A stretch of DNA of 64,000 bases from Scortum barcoo (taxonomy: Eukaryota; Chordata; Actinopteri; Centrarchiformes; Terapontidae). How positions within the stretch are numbered: position 1 is the first letter of the stretch; each line of letters begins with the position of its first letter. Positions 1 to 12,072 of this stretch are shown here, in pieces. A program made the translations under genes and the position numbers. The notes beneath the pieces were generated by a model, which was not told the origin of the DNA, ran no database searches, and saw nothing but the letters and a program-made list of their open reading frames with translations. The stretch covers positions 18,009,501-18,073,500 of the forward strand of contig CM041545.1 of the NCBI GenBank assembly GCA_023238725.1. The letters run 5' to 3'.

Positions 1-438
1 TAAGTGACACCTTCTGGCAGAGTGTGACTGTAAATTGCATTTTAATCAGTTTATTAAAAGAACCCAAACATTTAAATCTCTTTCTGTAGCGGTTACGAGT
101 TGATTAATGGCTCCTCAAATATAGTCTCCTGTGTAAATGTTATCGCTTCTGCAGTACAAGGTACCACAAGGAGACCCTGAGACGACCTTTGTTAGCGCCG
201 GCCTGGCCTCGGTTCAACGTCCTGTTGGAGAAAGGTCTGCTGAGAAACGGTTTCAAGATGGCTGTAAATATGACAGATAAAGTGCACCTCGGCGGAGGCT
301 TGCGAAGGTGCGAGTGAGTACTTTTTGGTCTCATTCCTGGCCGTGTCTGGCCCTTTTTCAGCTCCTGTTTCACTGTTCTGTCAGCCCTCATACTGGGGGT
401 CTGGAATTAAATAAAGCAAAACAAACATAGTACAGATT

Positions 439-440
<2 letters not shown>

Positions 441-476
<36 letters not shown>
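441..476 (+). repeat. (TG)18 microsatellite
   Basis: An uninterrupted TG run of 36 bp in intergenic sequence. Confidence 0.98.
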
Positions 477-477
<1 letters not shown>

Positions 478-2224
478 TTTTAAACTCAGCCTTACGATTA
501 CGGGGTCATTTTGGCCTTACCTAGATGTGAGTTGGGACGCACGGAAACATTCACACACACACGCAGTTAGTCAATATCCAGATGAAATAACATTGCCTCC
601 ACGTCCTAAGTGGCGTATTAATTTTGGCGCTACGTTCTCGGATTAGGAAAAAACAGATATTTCTAGTCAGACATTCTAATTTTACAACTTTGCATTAAGA
701 CACATTTGGAGCTGATTTTTTTTTTCTCTTTTTCTGCCCTCCAAAGATCAACAGTTATTGTTTTTTGTGTGGTTTTCAGAGCCAGGGATTTGTGGCCACA
801 TCTTGCAGTCTCCAGCGCGCCTGGCCTTTTGTGTTGATTCTTTGTGTGAGGAATACTTTTCCACCTCACTTGCTGCGCCGATCGCCTGTTTTCCCTGCTC
901 ATTCTTTGGATGGAGAGCGTGTTTTTTCTGAGTCAGTGCGAACATTATTTCATCTCTCCCCCGGCCTGTGGAGACTGTGGTGAGGCGGGGTGACCTGAGC
1001 TTCAGTGAAACAGAACATGGCTGTGTGAGTGTGCGTCTATCAGTGCCATCACTTTTTATTCAAGGTTTGACCTACCGTTCGAATGTGGGGGGAAAATTTA
1101 TGATCTGCTGTGATCAGATCAATTTTAAAATTCATATAACAGGCACAACAACAGGCCTTGTACTCCAGCTGGGAATGTTGCCTGTAAACTATGCTGTTGT
1201 CTTCCTCGTTGATTTAAAATGGAGGAAAGTATCTGGTGAACAGATAATCATCACAACGAACCATCATCCATCAAGTAATGTGTGGAGGCATTTTTGCTTC
1301 AACACCATGGAAAATGGAGGGGGGAAAAAAAGCATGGCTAAAGTTGAGGCTGCATCTGTCCTTTTAAACTGTGTGTCAAAAGAAGTCTGAAAGGATCAAT
1401 TCTGCAAAGTTGTTCATGATCAGGCTTTATGGGTTATGGTCTAAACAATTCACGTGTGAGTTATAATTAATTTGACCTACGTGTGTGCGCAGCATGAGAA
1501 GGGGTTGTTATTTTATCTGTTTCTTTGGAGTATTTAAAATCATGTGCAATTCTGATTTTAAAAAGTCAATAAAACAAAATGTTATCTCATTTAAATAAAA
1601 GTAAGAAAATTTCCTCACCGGTGCATTGATGCTGTTGTTTTTATGCACCTATGAAACTTTAAAATGATATCCAGGAAGATCTTTTTTTAACAATGCATCC
1701 TATCATTTTAAGGCTGATCAGACGTCAAAGCACTCCATAGTAGTTTACAATAGAAAGAGACGGGACAACATTTTTTTCCCCCATTGTGACGGTCGCTAAG
1801 TTGATGGTAGAAACTGTTCCTGTTACGGCTTTACAAGCACATCTGCATTGCGTTGTCGGTTGCATTGTGGCAAAAGTTGAAGCAAGGTCAGCTTTTTTTT
1901 TTCTGTTTCATACTGTGTTTTTGTCGTAGCCGTCACCTCAAGCACCCCGTGTGTTTAGCGCAGTGTTGTTGTTCTGTCTCGAGACGACCTGAAAACAACT
2001 TTGCATTATCAGCTCTTTTTTTTTTTTTTTTTTTTTCCATTAGCTGAAGATTCACAACCTGTGCAAATTGCTGAAGGCTTAAGTTAATTGTAAACATGGT
2101 CATTTAGCGTTCTTGCAGCAAGAAACAACAACAACTTTGGGGAGCGTCCGGAGATGAAATCCAGGTGAAAATTCCAGCGTATTTGTTCAGTGAAGATCAG
2201 TACAAATGAAAATGATGAGCGATG

Positions 2225-2225
<1 letters not shown>

Positions 2226-2258
<33 letters not shown>
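2226..2258 (+). repeat. (TG)n microsatellite
   Basis: A pure TG run of 33 bp, followed directly by a C-rich CCCCCCTCCCCCTCCCCCC stretch. Confidence 0.98.
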
Positions 2259-2259
<1 letters not shown>

Positions 2260-2634
2260 GCCCCCCTCCCCCTCCCCCCTCCAATGTCGATGACACCAAA
2301 CTGCCTGATCCCTGCTGTACTCCACAAGCAGACACCTCTGCACATTTCCCCCGAGGTCCCAATAAAGTCACCTGCTAATACAAAGTTTATTACTCCGCAG
2401 AGCCGCTGCAAACTCTGAATCTCTCACAAGTGACTTGTTATTGTTTTTTAAAGCTCTGTTTACTCTCCACAGCCCCCCAAAAAACCCAGTCTCTCATACC
2501 CAGCTCCTCTCTGGGCTGCGACCCAAAAGCTTTATTAGCTAGATGAGTGTTGGGTGGCCAAATCTGAAAGCGTGGCTGTGTGTGCAGAGTGTGTGGAAAC
2601 CAAGAGAAACTGTTGCAGAGAGTTTATATACTTC

Positions 2635-2635
<1 letters not shown>

Positions 2636-2671
<36 letters not shown>
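2636..2671 (+). repeat. (TG)n microsatellite
   Basis: A pure TG run of about 36 bp. Confidence 0.98.
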
Positions 2672-2673
<2 letters not shown>

Positions 2674-4835
2674 TAGACCTGGCTCTGACCAGCTGCTGTG
2701 GCTGATGCTGGTGTTGGTGTGGTTCTCTTAAAATCTTCACGGGGAGGTGATTATTTCATTATTTGTTTATTTGTTTTACAGAGTCGGCGATGTGAGCTGG
2801 GCAAGTGTTTTTTTCAGCCGACTCTGTTTTCACCTGCTGACAGGTGCAGTGCAGCGCTCCATTAAAATACATACGTTAATTATTAGTGTGTTTGGTGTTC
2901 TACCCAAAATTGCACAAATGTCACGAACGCATATAAGAGAGGGAGACAGAAAGTCTAAGAGGAGGAGACCGGTAAAGTCAGAAAATCAAGTAGCTCTCTT
3001 GAACAAGTTTTCCTTATTGTTTTTATCGTTTTATATCGAGGGACAAGCAGGGTTTCACTTGCCTGCTACAATTGTAATGGGTTTTGATGGAAAGGGTATA
3101 GCGTTGCTGCAGCAGAAAGTTTTTGTGGGGACTAAAATCTCTGAAAGCATTTCAACTTTGTCAGTACAGCACACTGATGTCACCAAGTCTTTTCAAGTGC
3201 CTCCTCGACTCTGGAAAAAATAAATTTTTCCCCCTTATAGTTCTCCTCATTCACACGGGCAGTTTGGCTCGCTGTTTGCTGGCTGCTTCCATTAGACCTA
3301 AGCTTTATGTTGCCTTTGAAAACATTGAATAACATTATTTTATTAGTTCATATAGGCCGATAATTAGGTGCCATTATGTATTATAATAAATCAATGAAGT
3401 ACATAAAGTAGTTATCTGATCGGCTGTTGATGGACAGTTATTGTTCATGCTTCACGTGTTATTGACTCTTCTGAAAACTAATCCATACAGCCAAAGTAAA
3501 ATAATATGAAATAAAACTAAATATATACAGCATGTTGGTGTGAGCTCTACATTTTCTGAGCCAGTTAAACATCAACACACTGAGCCTTGTCCCGATACAT
3601 TCCCGTTGTCTCGCAGAGGAATTGATTCATTTTTGTTCTCCTCAGAGGAGAAGAGAGAGCGAGCCCAGAGGACGGTCTTACAGGACGTATTGGACGGATA
3701 GGTGGGGAGACAGCGAGAGAGAGATTGATGCGGCCGAGGGACTCGCGAGGTTTTACATGGTCTCGCCTGCAGTTTTGTTCTTTCTGGACTCAGTTTCCGA
3801 GCAGAGCTGGAAATATGAGTTTTATTTTTCTGAAGCTCCGTCCTATTTCGAGTGATGCTGTGAAATAAATCAGATTCTTTGATTTAATTAAATAATGTGA
3901 GATATGAATCATATTTTTTTATTTTGTGTTGCTGAAAACAGTTGACTGATTAGACCACAGTAACTCAAGGTCAAAGTCTTCTCCAGGTTGTTTTTTTAAA
4001 AAAATATATTTTTTTTGTCAAACTACTGTTTCCAAGATCAAGAATTACTTTGGTAAAGTAATAGAACTTAAAACAGAAAAACAAGATAAAAATGTGGCTG
4101 AGGTCGTTTCCAAATAGTTCGCTCTGGCTCGTGAACAGCGCGCTGCAGCTTTTCTTCACTCGGACTTTCCAGACAGAGGTTAAACACACCAAAATCTAAT
4201 TCCCTCCAACCTGCTGTGTTTAATGTCAAGTCAAGATTTGCAAACTTTTTAACGCACAAAAAGCCAACAGTCACTTCTTTGACAGATAATGAAAAACTGA
4301 CTATACAGGCACTGACAGCACCGAGGGAAATTTTATGGGGGATATGAGCACATTCTCCGGGTTCGGAGATGTCAACGCCGCAGTGAAATAAAGGATGCAA
4401 AGTGAAGTTCAAACACACAAACATTCAGCCTTCAGTTTTTTTTTTTCCCATAATTTCTCCGCTTTTAAGCTTTGCGAGAGACGTCTTCCTGCTCACAGTG
4501 ACAATCTGAGCTGTGTAAGATCTTCGCAGTAACACATGGTAATTCTGTTTAGAGGGGCTTTTCTCTTCAGCGTGGGGCTTGTCAAGAGCGATTAAGCCGA
4601 CAATGACTTACATCACTCGAACAGTTGCTGAGGGATGAGACTATATGCAGTATTTCACTTTTATATTTCAGTGTCAAACTTCAGAATATGTAGCGAGCAG
4701 TGTCGTGTTTTAGTGTAATCCATTAGCGGTTACACGCGGTTGTTATTTTCTGGTTGTTACTTTACTGTAGTAAAGTGAGTCACATCTTTGTTTTCTTGCT
4801 CTTCCTCCTACGTCTTCCTCATCTCTCTCACCTTC

Positions 4836-5022
4836 CTCTCTCTCTCTCTCTCTCTCTTTTTGTTTAGTAGGTCAACATGTCCTGCCTCCTCTCCACATTA
4901 ATTGTTGTCTTGCTGTATCACGCAACCATTCACAGCTGGGACTCATTAGACCTGTGTCTGTGTTTGTCTGAGTGTGTGTGTGTGTGTTTTTTGTATATGG
5001 GTGTGTGTGTGTGTGTGTGTGT
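4836..5022 (+). repeat. CT tract and two TG tracts
   Basis: CT run at 4836-4857, TG run at 4972-4987 and TG run at 5001-5022, separated by unique sequence. Confidence 0.93.
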
Positions 5023-5649
5023 TCACCAGGCCAGGGTAATTCCCCCTCTGTCTTTGATGAGCAGGTTGGTTGGTCCAAGGCTCCGGGCTGAGTTCTGTAA
5101 GATGCTTCACACTTGGACGATTCGCCGGTGTTTGTAGTTTTCCACGCATTGCTTCTGTCTCTCGTGTGTCATGTCAAAAGCGGGACCGCGAGAGTACCGA
5201 GAACTTGATGCACACATTGTTGCTTGGAGGCATGTGGCACATGTAGTTGGTGTAGTGTGAAATGTGCGTGAAATTTGTCACCTGTCATCGCCTTTTTATC
5301 TTCTCTATCTACGCTGTCTTGTATACAAAAGACGTAATGTAATGCAAACAGATTTATTCTACCATTTTTATTATACAGATTAGTTTAGAATTGTATTTGT
5401 TGAAGAGGTCTGCCTGAAGCTGTGCAGCAAACAATTAACGGAGGAGCTAAAAAAGTTGTACTTAAATGAGACAACAACAAAAAAGCAGATCAAAACTGAT
5501 CTGTTAACAAATAAATTTAACAAGTAAATTTAACATCCATTCCCCAGTTCACACCATAAAAGTTTTCCATTTGTAATTTGACATTTATTCATTGAAATAT
5601 TTTATTATTTTATATTATGAGGAGAAAATGTGTTAAAGCACTGAAATAG

Positions 5650-5945
5650 ATGTTACTGTTGATTAGTTTACGATTAGTTGATTTTTTTTTTTTTTTGTTT
5701 TTAGTTAGAAAATAGCTGACTTTTTTTTTTTTACAGTCATTTTAATAATTTAATCATTTTCATTTACATTTTCCAATGTTTCTTTCTTAAAACATTGTAA
5801 ACTGTGGTCTTGGACTGTTGGTCAGATTAAACAAGACATTTGAAGTCGTGACCTTGGCATGTTAAACATTTTTAAACAAATTTCTTTGACCAAATGATTA
5901 ATTGAGAAAATAATCAGCAGACTAATCGATAATGGGAAAAAAAGT
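5650..5945 (+). repeat. Dispersed repeat family, copy 1
   Basis: Key phrases are CTTGGACTGTTGGTCAGATT, AAACAAGACATTTGAAGTCG and TGACCTTGGCATG, followed by TTAATTGAGAAAATAATCAG and CTAATCGATAATGGG. The same order occurs in the other copies listed here. The element is non-coding and rich in TAATCGATTA-type ends, and it is a very common kind of fish non-autonomous repeat. Confidence 0.65.
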
Positions 5946-7616
5946 AAACTGACATGAATAAAATAAGATTAAAGTAACATAGTACTTGCTAAGCTAAGTA
6001 TTAGCAGTTCTAAATTTAGCGTTTCAGAGGAACACAGCCTCTGACAACACGTCACATTTTGGTTGAATAATCAGCGAATTGCTCATGATATCAGCTCGCC
6101 TGTTCTCTCATATCCAGTGAGAGCCAGGACTGAGTCATTTGTTAAACACAATCCAGAGACAAGGTGAAGAACAAAGTTCACCAAGGACCCGGTTTGGGTC
6201 GGGCCTTTGAGTTGTCAAGAGCTCACATCTGTCTGAGCACCTTTTAATATAAAACTCTCCAAACTTGATGCTACCTGATGGAGAGCAGCATTTGACTAAG
6301 CAGCTGTATTTCATTGACATATGATGTTGTGATTTTGGAGGCGATCGGTTTACACTTTGTGTCTCTACTTGATTTTCCTTTGAAATAACATATTAGTTAT
6401 GCATCTTAAACACAACAACGGCATAGCCAAATTTTTCACCCTCTCTGTTCGTCATTCGTGTACGGAGCGAGCCATTACTTGATATCAGATATAAGGTTTC
6501 ATTTTTATGGTTTAAACATGCACAGGTGTACATGGACACACACACAAACAGATGCATGAGGTGAGTCATCATCCTCAAAATGAAATATTCTTGGCTCCCA
6601 CCAGTTAACATGACATTGGCCAGATGTTTCTCTTCATTTGCATATTACCACTGTCGTCCTCAGCCAACAAACAGCTCTGTTTACAGTTACAGTCAGCTGA
6701 AGTGCATGTGTGTTACGAGGTGCATTAGGGAGATTTTGAGTTTCAGAGGCTAAAGGGAACCCACATTTGGCCTCCTGGCCCCCATTATTCACACGGGGAT
6801 GGATTCGTTCTAAAACCTTTAATCATTTTTATACCGTATATGCTGCATGTTGAATATCTTTGGATTCCAGGTGGCGTTTGTGGTCTGTCTATTAATATTC
6901 AGTTGTAGGTGGTATTAATGTTTTCTCTTCTTTCTTTTCTTTTATTTACTGAAGATAAATGTCCATATCCTCAACTCTGGCTGGGATTGCTGGTCAGCTC
7001 AGAGAAGGTGTACATGAAAGACCTTTGATTAAAGTAATACTTTGCTGCTCTCCATCTCAAGAACCCCAGGATGATGTTACCTTCTCGTTGCGCTGCTGTT
7101 AAGTGAAGCTACAGATACAGATGCCCATAAATACACAGTATTAGAGCCTAAATGTCACATCACATTCCCTGAGACTTGTTGAAATGTAGGATCTTCTTGA
7201 ACATCAATCTGTAAATGGACATCCATTTAAAAAAAAACCTCTGGTAATAAATAAACCTGCCAATAAATCTTCATCTCCACTATCAAATATCCGGTAGTTC
7301 ATTAACCTTGAACACAAGATTGAGATACTTTTCCAACAGTCCTCACAGCAGCGTGTAGACCAATCATGCTGGAGCACATAAACAAAGCTGCAACACTCGC
7401 AGTGGGATTGATCAATTACTCCCATTTTCAGCTTTGCTTCCATTCTGCCTGAGTAACTTGTGTTCAAACAGGAATTAGGAGCGAGACCACATCACAAACC
7501 TGTGGGGAGTTTTCAGTGTGGCGGCAGCGCTTGGACCACTCATTCACCCAGCTTTGTTTAATTATAGGTCAAAGACACCTCAAGGTTTGTGGCCGCATAC
7601 ATGTAACAATTCAAAA

Positions 7617-7650
7617 GGGGGGAAACCCCCCTGCGGGGTACCTCCCGCAC
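7617..7650. repeat. Two adjacent GC hairpins
   Basis: GGGGGGAAACCCCCC (7617-7631) is a perfect 6-bp stem with a 3-nt loop. It is followed at once by TGCGGGGTACCTCCCGCA (7632-7649), a second stem (TGCGGG/CCCGCA). The surroundings are AT-rich. No terminator role is implied in a eukaryote. Confidence 0.8.
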
Positions 7651-8159
7651 CGTAAATAACAGGATCCTGCCATTTCGCTTTGGCTGTCCTTGTGCGTGGA
7701 TTTATGGATCACTGCAGTGATCCGTAAAGTGTTTTTTTGTGGAGATTTTTGTTGAAAAACTCCTTCAACTCTGGGGGTGGGATACACTCGTACAAACTAA
7801 TTTGATTGACAGTATTCTGTGCAGTTTGTGCGGGGTGACATAAAACAGACTGATGTTCAAAGGCATCCAACAGAAACAGGACTGGTTCAGCGTCTTATAC
7901 AATACGTGACCAGACATGAGGCTGTGCTTTCTTCAATCTTCAGTAGTCACAGTATGACTACTTACTGTCTTCAGTGTTGTCCTGTTCAAACAAAAATCTA
8001 TCTGTATTGTCTTACACAGTGAGATATTTCTGGTATTCTGGTACAACATAGTAGAAACTCAGTCAGCGTCACAAACTGCATCCCCACAATGATCATACAT
8101 TTGAATGAGCATTACTCTGAAACAGTTTCAATAAATACTGACCATTAAAACATTCATTA

Positions 8160-8241
8160 AGGGAGGATTTATTGCAGGACTGTGATCTTAGTTGCCAGTT
8201 TATTAGATACACTCAGATAAAACTAATACAGGTTGAGTGGA
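8160..8241. mobile_element. Tc1-type MITE fragment
   Basis: CAGTTTATTAGATACACTC (8197-8215), followed by AGATAAAACTAATACAGG, closely resembles the terminal part of a common fish MITE whose ends read CAGTTTATTAGGTACACC. The flanking GGATTTATTGCAGGACTGT also matches that family. Only one end is visible. Confidence 0.5.
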
Positions 8242-9638
8242 AACTTGTAAATACTTGTCTTTACATCTGTGCTGTTTGTCCAAAGTGAGATTTAGTGCTT
8301 CTCCCTGACGGCGATAGCAAGCAGCATCAGTTCAGTTCAGTATCGTCATCATCATTAGGTACTCAGTCCGTCCCTCTTTCACCCTCTTCTCCTTCTCTCC
8401 CTGAGGTCCTTCACCCCCACCCCCCCCCTTTGAAGCCTGCTCTCAGTCCCTGACTCTTTTTAATCATGTGGAGGACCTGAGTTTTAAAGCCAAGGTAAGA
8501 TAAACTCAGACTATAGAGTACATCTGGCTGGGAGAGCTCTGCTAGTAAAACAACAGGAGAGAGAAAAGGAGGAGAGAGAGCCAGGAAGATGTCAGGGTGA
8601 GGACAGCTACAGCACAGGCAGACATGAGGAGCTGATTGAAAGGAGAGCGAGGAGGCAGGCTGAAGGAGTCAACGAAAACTGGAAATGTGAGCTAAGAGTA
8701 TTTATAATTGTACATCCCATCGCTGCTGAGAGCATGACCGTACGGCTTCATATTCTCCAACAAATGTGAGTCTAGGTGGGGAAAAAGTGCCAGATAAAGA
8801 AAAGCAGCATTAATGTAGAGCGTGTTTGACATGTGAAAAGGCTGGTGTGGTATCCTCAAATGTGATAAATACTCATCCTCTTTGAAAACTTTGACCAATC
8901 TCCCACTTTTCTTTCATCTGCAACTTTTTATGGTGCCATCTTTGCCAGGTCTGCAAAGCAAAAACGTATTCTGGCCAGAGTCTTAAAGGCTAAATCTATA
9001 AGATGAAATGAAATTAAAAGATTAGTTTGGCAAAGTATCAGGATGCATTGCACATTTTTGTTGATGATCTTTATATTGTTTCCTTTAAAGAGCTTTCTCT
9101 AAAATTCCTCCTTTTAAAAATATATTAGTTGAAAGCCTTAATTTAAATCTTGAACTTTCATCGCACTTTAGTCCGGTGTAGTGCAGGAGAGAGTTATTAA
9201 ATGATAAACATGGGAGGTTGGATGGAGAAGGAGTAAGACACAGTGAGGGGTAGGCCGGCATTATGAAAGACACATGGAAATGAGCACAGTTGGGACAAAC
9301 CTGTAGCAAGCACTGGTGGGTGGTGTGTGTGTGAAAAGACGCATATGAACTGTAATTATATATGTCTGTATCCTCTTGTAGTTTACCATAGATTTGCCAG
9401 TGTTTGTATGGATATAAGCATATCAATAACTGTGTGTGTGACGTAAAGTACAGTGAAAGCTGTTGAAAAAGCTCGGGCCGTCATCAGTCCTAGCCGATTC
9501 ATTTCATGCAAGAAAAAGCACAACATCATAACTCCCGCCATATGGAGATTGTTACTATGGAAGGCAAAGCGAAAGAGGCTGCTTGTGAATGCAGGTCACA
9601 CATACTGGACTCTGCAGGAGGAGACTGAGTGCAGAGTG

Positions 9639-9640
<2 letters not shown>

Positions 9641-9684
<44 letters not shown>
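9641..9684 (+). repeat. (CA)22 microsatellite
   Basis: An uninterrupted CA run of 44 bp. Confidence 0.98.
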
Positions 9685-9686
<2 letters not shown>

Positions 9687-9882
9687 GAAACAAGGATATT
9701 GAACAGTTACCAGGGAGAATCAGAGATAAGGAAATTGAAGAGTCTCTTTTCTCTGTCTCATTCGGCTTGTTTTCTCTCTAAACAAACAGCCGGCAGCAGC
9801 ACGGCGTTTAGGAGCCCTTTATGAAATACACTGACATCCTTTATGGGACACACACAAGTACATGCATGTTTTAAAAAATGGG

Positions 9883-9895
9883 AAAAAAAAATAAA

Positions 9896-9936
<41 letters not shown>

Positions 9937-9947
9937 TTTTTAAAAAA
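9883..9947. repeat. A-run / (AT)n / T-run low-complexity palindrome
   Basis: A-rich sequence runs into (AT)12 at about 9905-9928 and then a T run of about 14, ending in AAAAAA. The whole can fold back on itself. Confidence 0.95.
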
Positions 9948-12034
9948 GAAAAGCCCCAATAACTTTGACACACAAGTACAAGCAAACAAAGGTTAAAGAA
10001 CCCCAGCAAAATAACACTTCCCGCCAAATTCAGCAGCTGCAAACTCAAAACACTTTGCACAGCTGGAGGTCCCCACCAGACGCCACCAGAGTCACTGTAG
10101 GTTACGAGCTATCACACATCTGGATCTGTAGGTGGCCTGAGGGGATGGATGAAGAACGCCAGTCTCAACCACCACTGTCCTCGCGCAGTCTCCATGCTAT
10201 AGTGATCAAACGGCGGCGCGGTTAGTCGTCACCCTGCAGCTTGGCAGCATGACGGATGAGAGACAAAATACGCTCGTGTGCACGTCGCCATCCGGGCTCG
10301 CAGATGTGTGCGCAGCAACAGTGCTTTTAACGGCACATATAAATGCCTTTTTGCACTCGCACATGTACCCACACAAAATCTGGGCAGAGAGTTATGAGTG
10401 ACATTGTGGTTGCCCGTCCTAGTCTTGTTCTGCCATAACCACTGTTCCCTCCGCAGTGAAAAAAAAGACTGTGAGGCTGACTGCATTACACTCGGGCCGC
10501 AAAGTCTCCAGCGACCTGCGGTTCCTATTAGCCAGCCATCATTTTTGACAGTCTAATAAAGCCAAATCTTTTCAGGAAGGGCTTTTCCTTTTGTTTTCTC
10601 TTGTTTTAAGCTCGAGTTTTGAAGTTAATGTCTGGTGCTATTGTCCACAGTGTCTAGAAAAATATGAGCAAGAATGCGCTGCGGAACGGTCTTTGGTTTT
10701 ATTTGTTAAAGCTGTAGCCGTGATGATTTGTGCGTACATGTGTGAATCAGGTTGCCAGACTGCGGGCACTAGCCAGCCAGTGTCTGCTGAGGACACAATA
10801 TAGCTACTGTAACAGCAAACACACCGGTTGTAGTGGAGTCACCTGCATGGATGAAATAATTAAGAAATTTCTGGTCTTACTGTATGTGCAAGTCTACGTC
10901 TGACTGCTATTAAAAAGTACATATGCATAGTTTTCTTGATGTGGCATTAATGAATTTAATATCTATAAAGAAATATGCAATATGAAGGGATGAAATTATA
11001 ATTGTCTCTCTCATAATGAGCCAGTATTGCAGTGTGACGGTCAACAACGCCTGACAATCATATAATAGAAAAATCTACTCATTACTAAGATTACACTTAG
11101 CTTTCGCACATGACTCTGATTAGGATTTCAAGCTGCGTGATTAATGGCGAATGATTGCATCTCATATAACCTTGGGGGGCTTGAAAGCACCCCACTAAAT
11201 AATTAAATGCAATGAATGTGTTTTGGACAGTCGTTGTCGTTATTATCTACGCTCGGCCTGTACAGTATGACGGCTGAAATTAGGGACATGGGGCCAGAAG
11301 CTGTTTATTGCTTTCATATGGAGCCAACATGTGTTTTACATTTGCCAGGATATCTTTTTTTCTTTTTTGTAGTTTTTTTTTATGTAATATGTACACTCAG
11401 GATGCTCTTAGCATTGAGACATCATCACACTCCTCTTCTTATCATTTGTGAGTAAAACTAATTCTTAAACTAAGAAGTTAAAACGCTTTTTTTTTTCAAA
11501 AAGCTTTTTGCACTTCTTGCACTTTTTTCGCCTTCCTGGGTTGCTACGGTATAAACGGATTTCACGGTTTTCTCTTACAATGAATTGGCGCAGATCAGAT
11601 TTTGATATACACAAAGTAAAATCTAAACTGTAACAAAATGAAAGTGTAGCGTTACAGTCCTGGCTCACCTGCATGAGGACGGCTGCGGTTTGTTTATAAT
11701 TCACCATAGTCCATTTATTTGCCTGCTTTTGATTAGTCGATTGCAGTTTCATTATCATTTCAGCATAAACACATCCCGAAATAGTCCTCTTTCTTTCATG
11801 AATTACTGATTTGGACTTGCCCTTTAGTGCCTCTGTTTTCCTTCAACATCTTGAAGCTGTATTATAATGCAGATCAGTCTGGTGTCTGCAGTCCAGCGAT
11901 GATACACTGGCATGGAGCGCTTGAAGAATATGACATCAATGGGACGTCTTCTGCTGTGCTGAAAGGCAAAGTGCATTACTGAAAACCTCATCAGTGTTCA
12001 TGTGGGCTCTGTGCTTGTTCGGACCGCACAATCA

Positions 12035-12037
<3 letters not shown>

Positions 12038-12069
<32 letters not shown>
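12038..12069 (+). repeat. (GT)16 microsatellite
   Basis: A pure GT run of 32 bp. Confidence 0.98.

Positions 12070-12072
<3 letters not shown>

Larger units (their letters stand above)
1..5649. other. Intergenic, downstream side of fgf10
   Basis: Apart from the listed microsatellites I see no gene. Short open frames here lack splice context or protein-like composition, and several are simply GT/CA tracts read as Cys-Val or Thr-His. Confidence 0.75.

Noticed and set aside
968..1390. 140-codon open frame
   Set aside because: No ATG at the stated start, no recognisable domain, and composition like the surrounding intergenic DNA.
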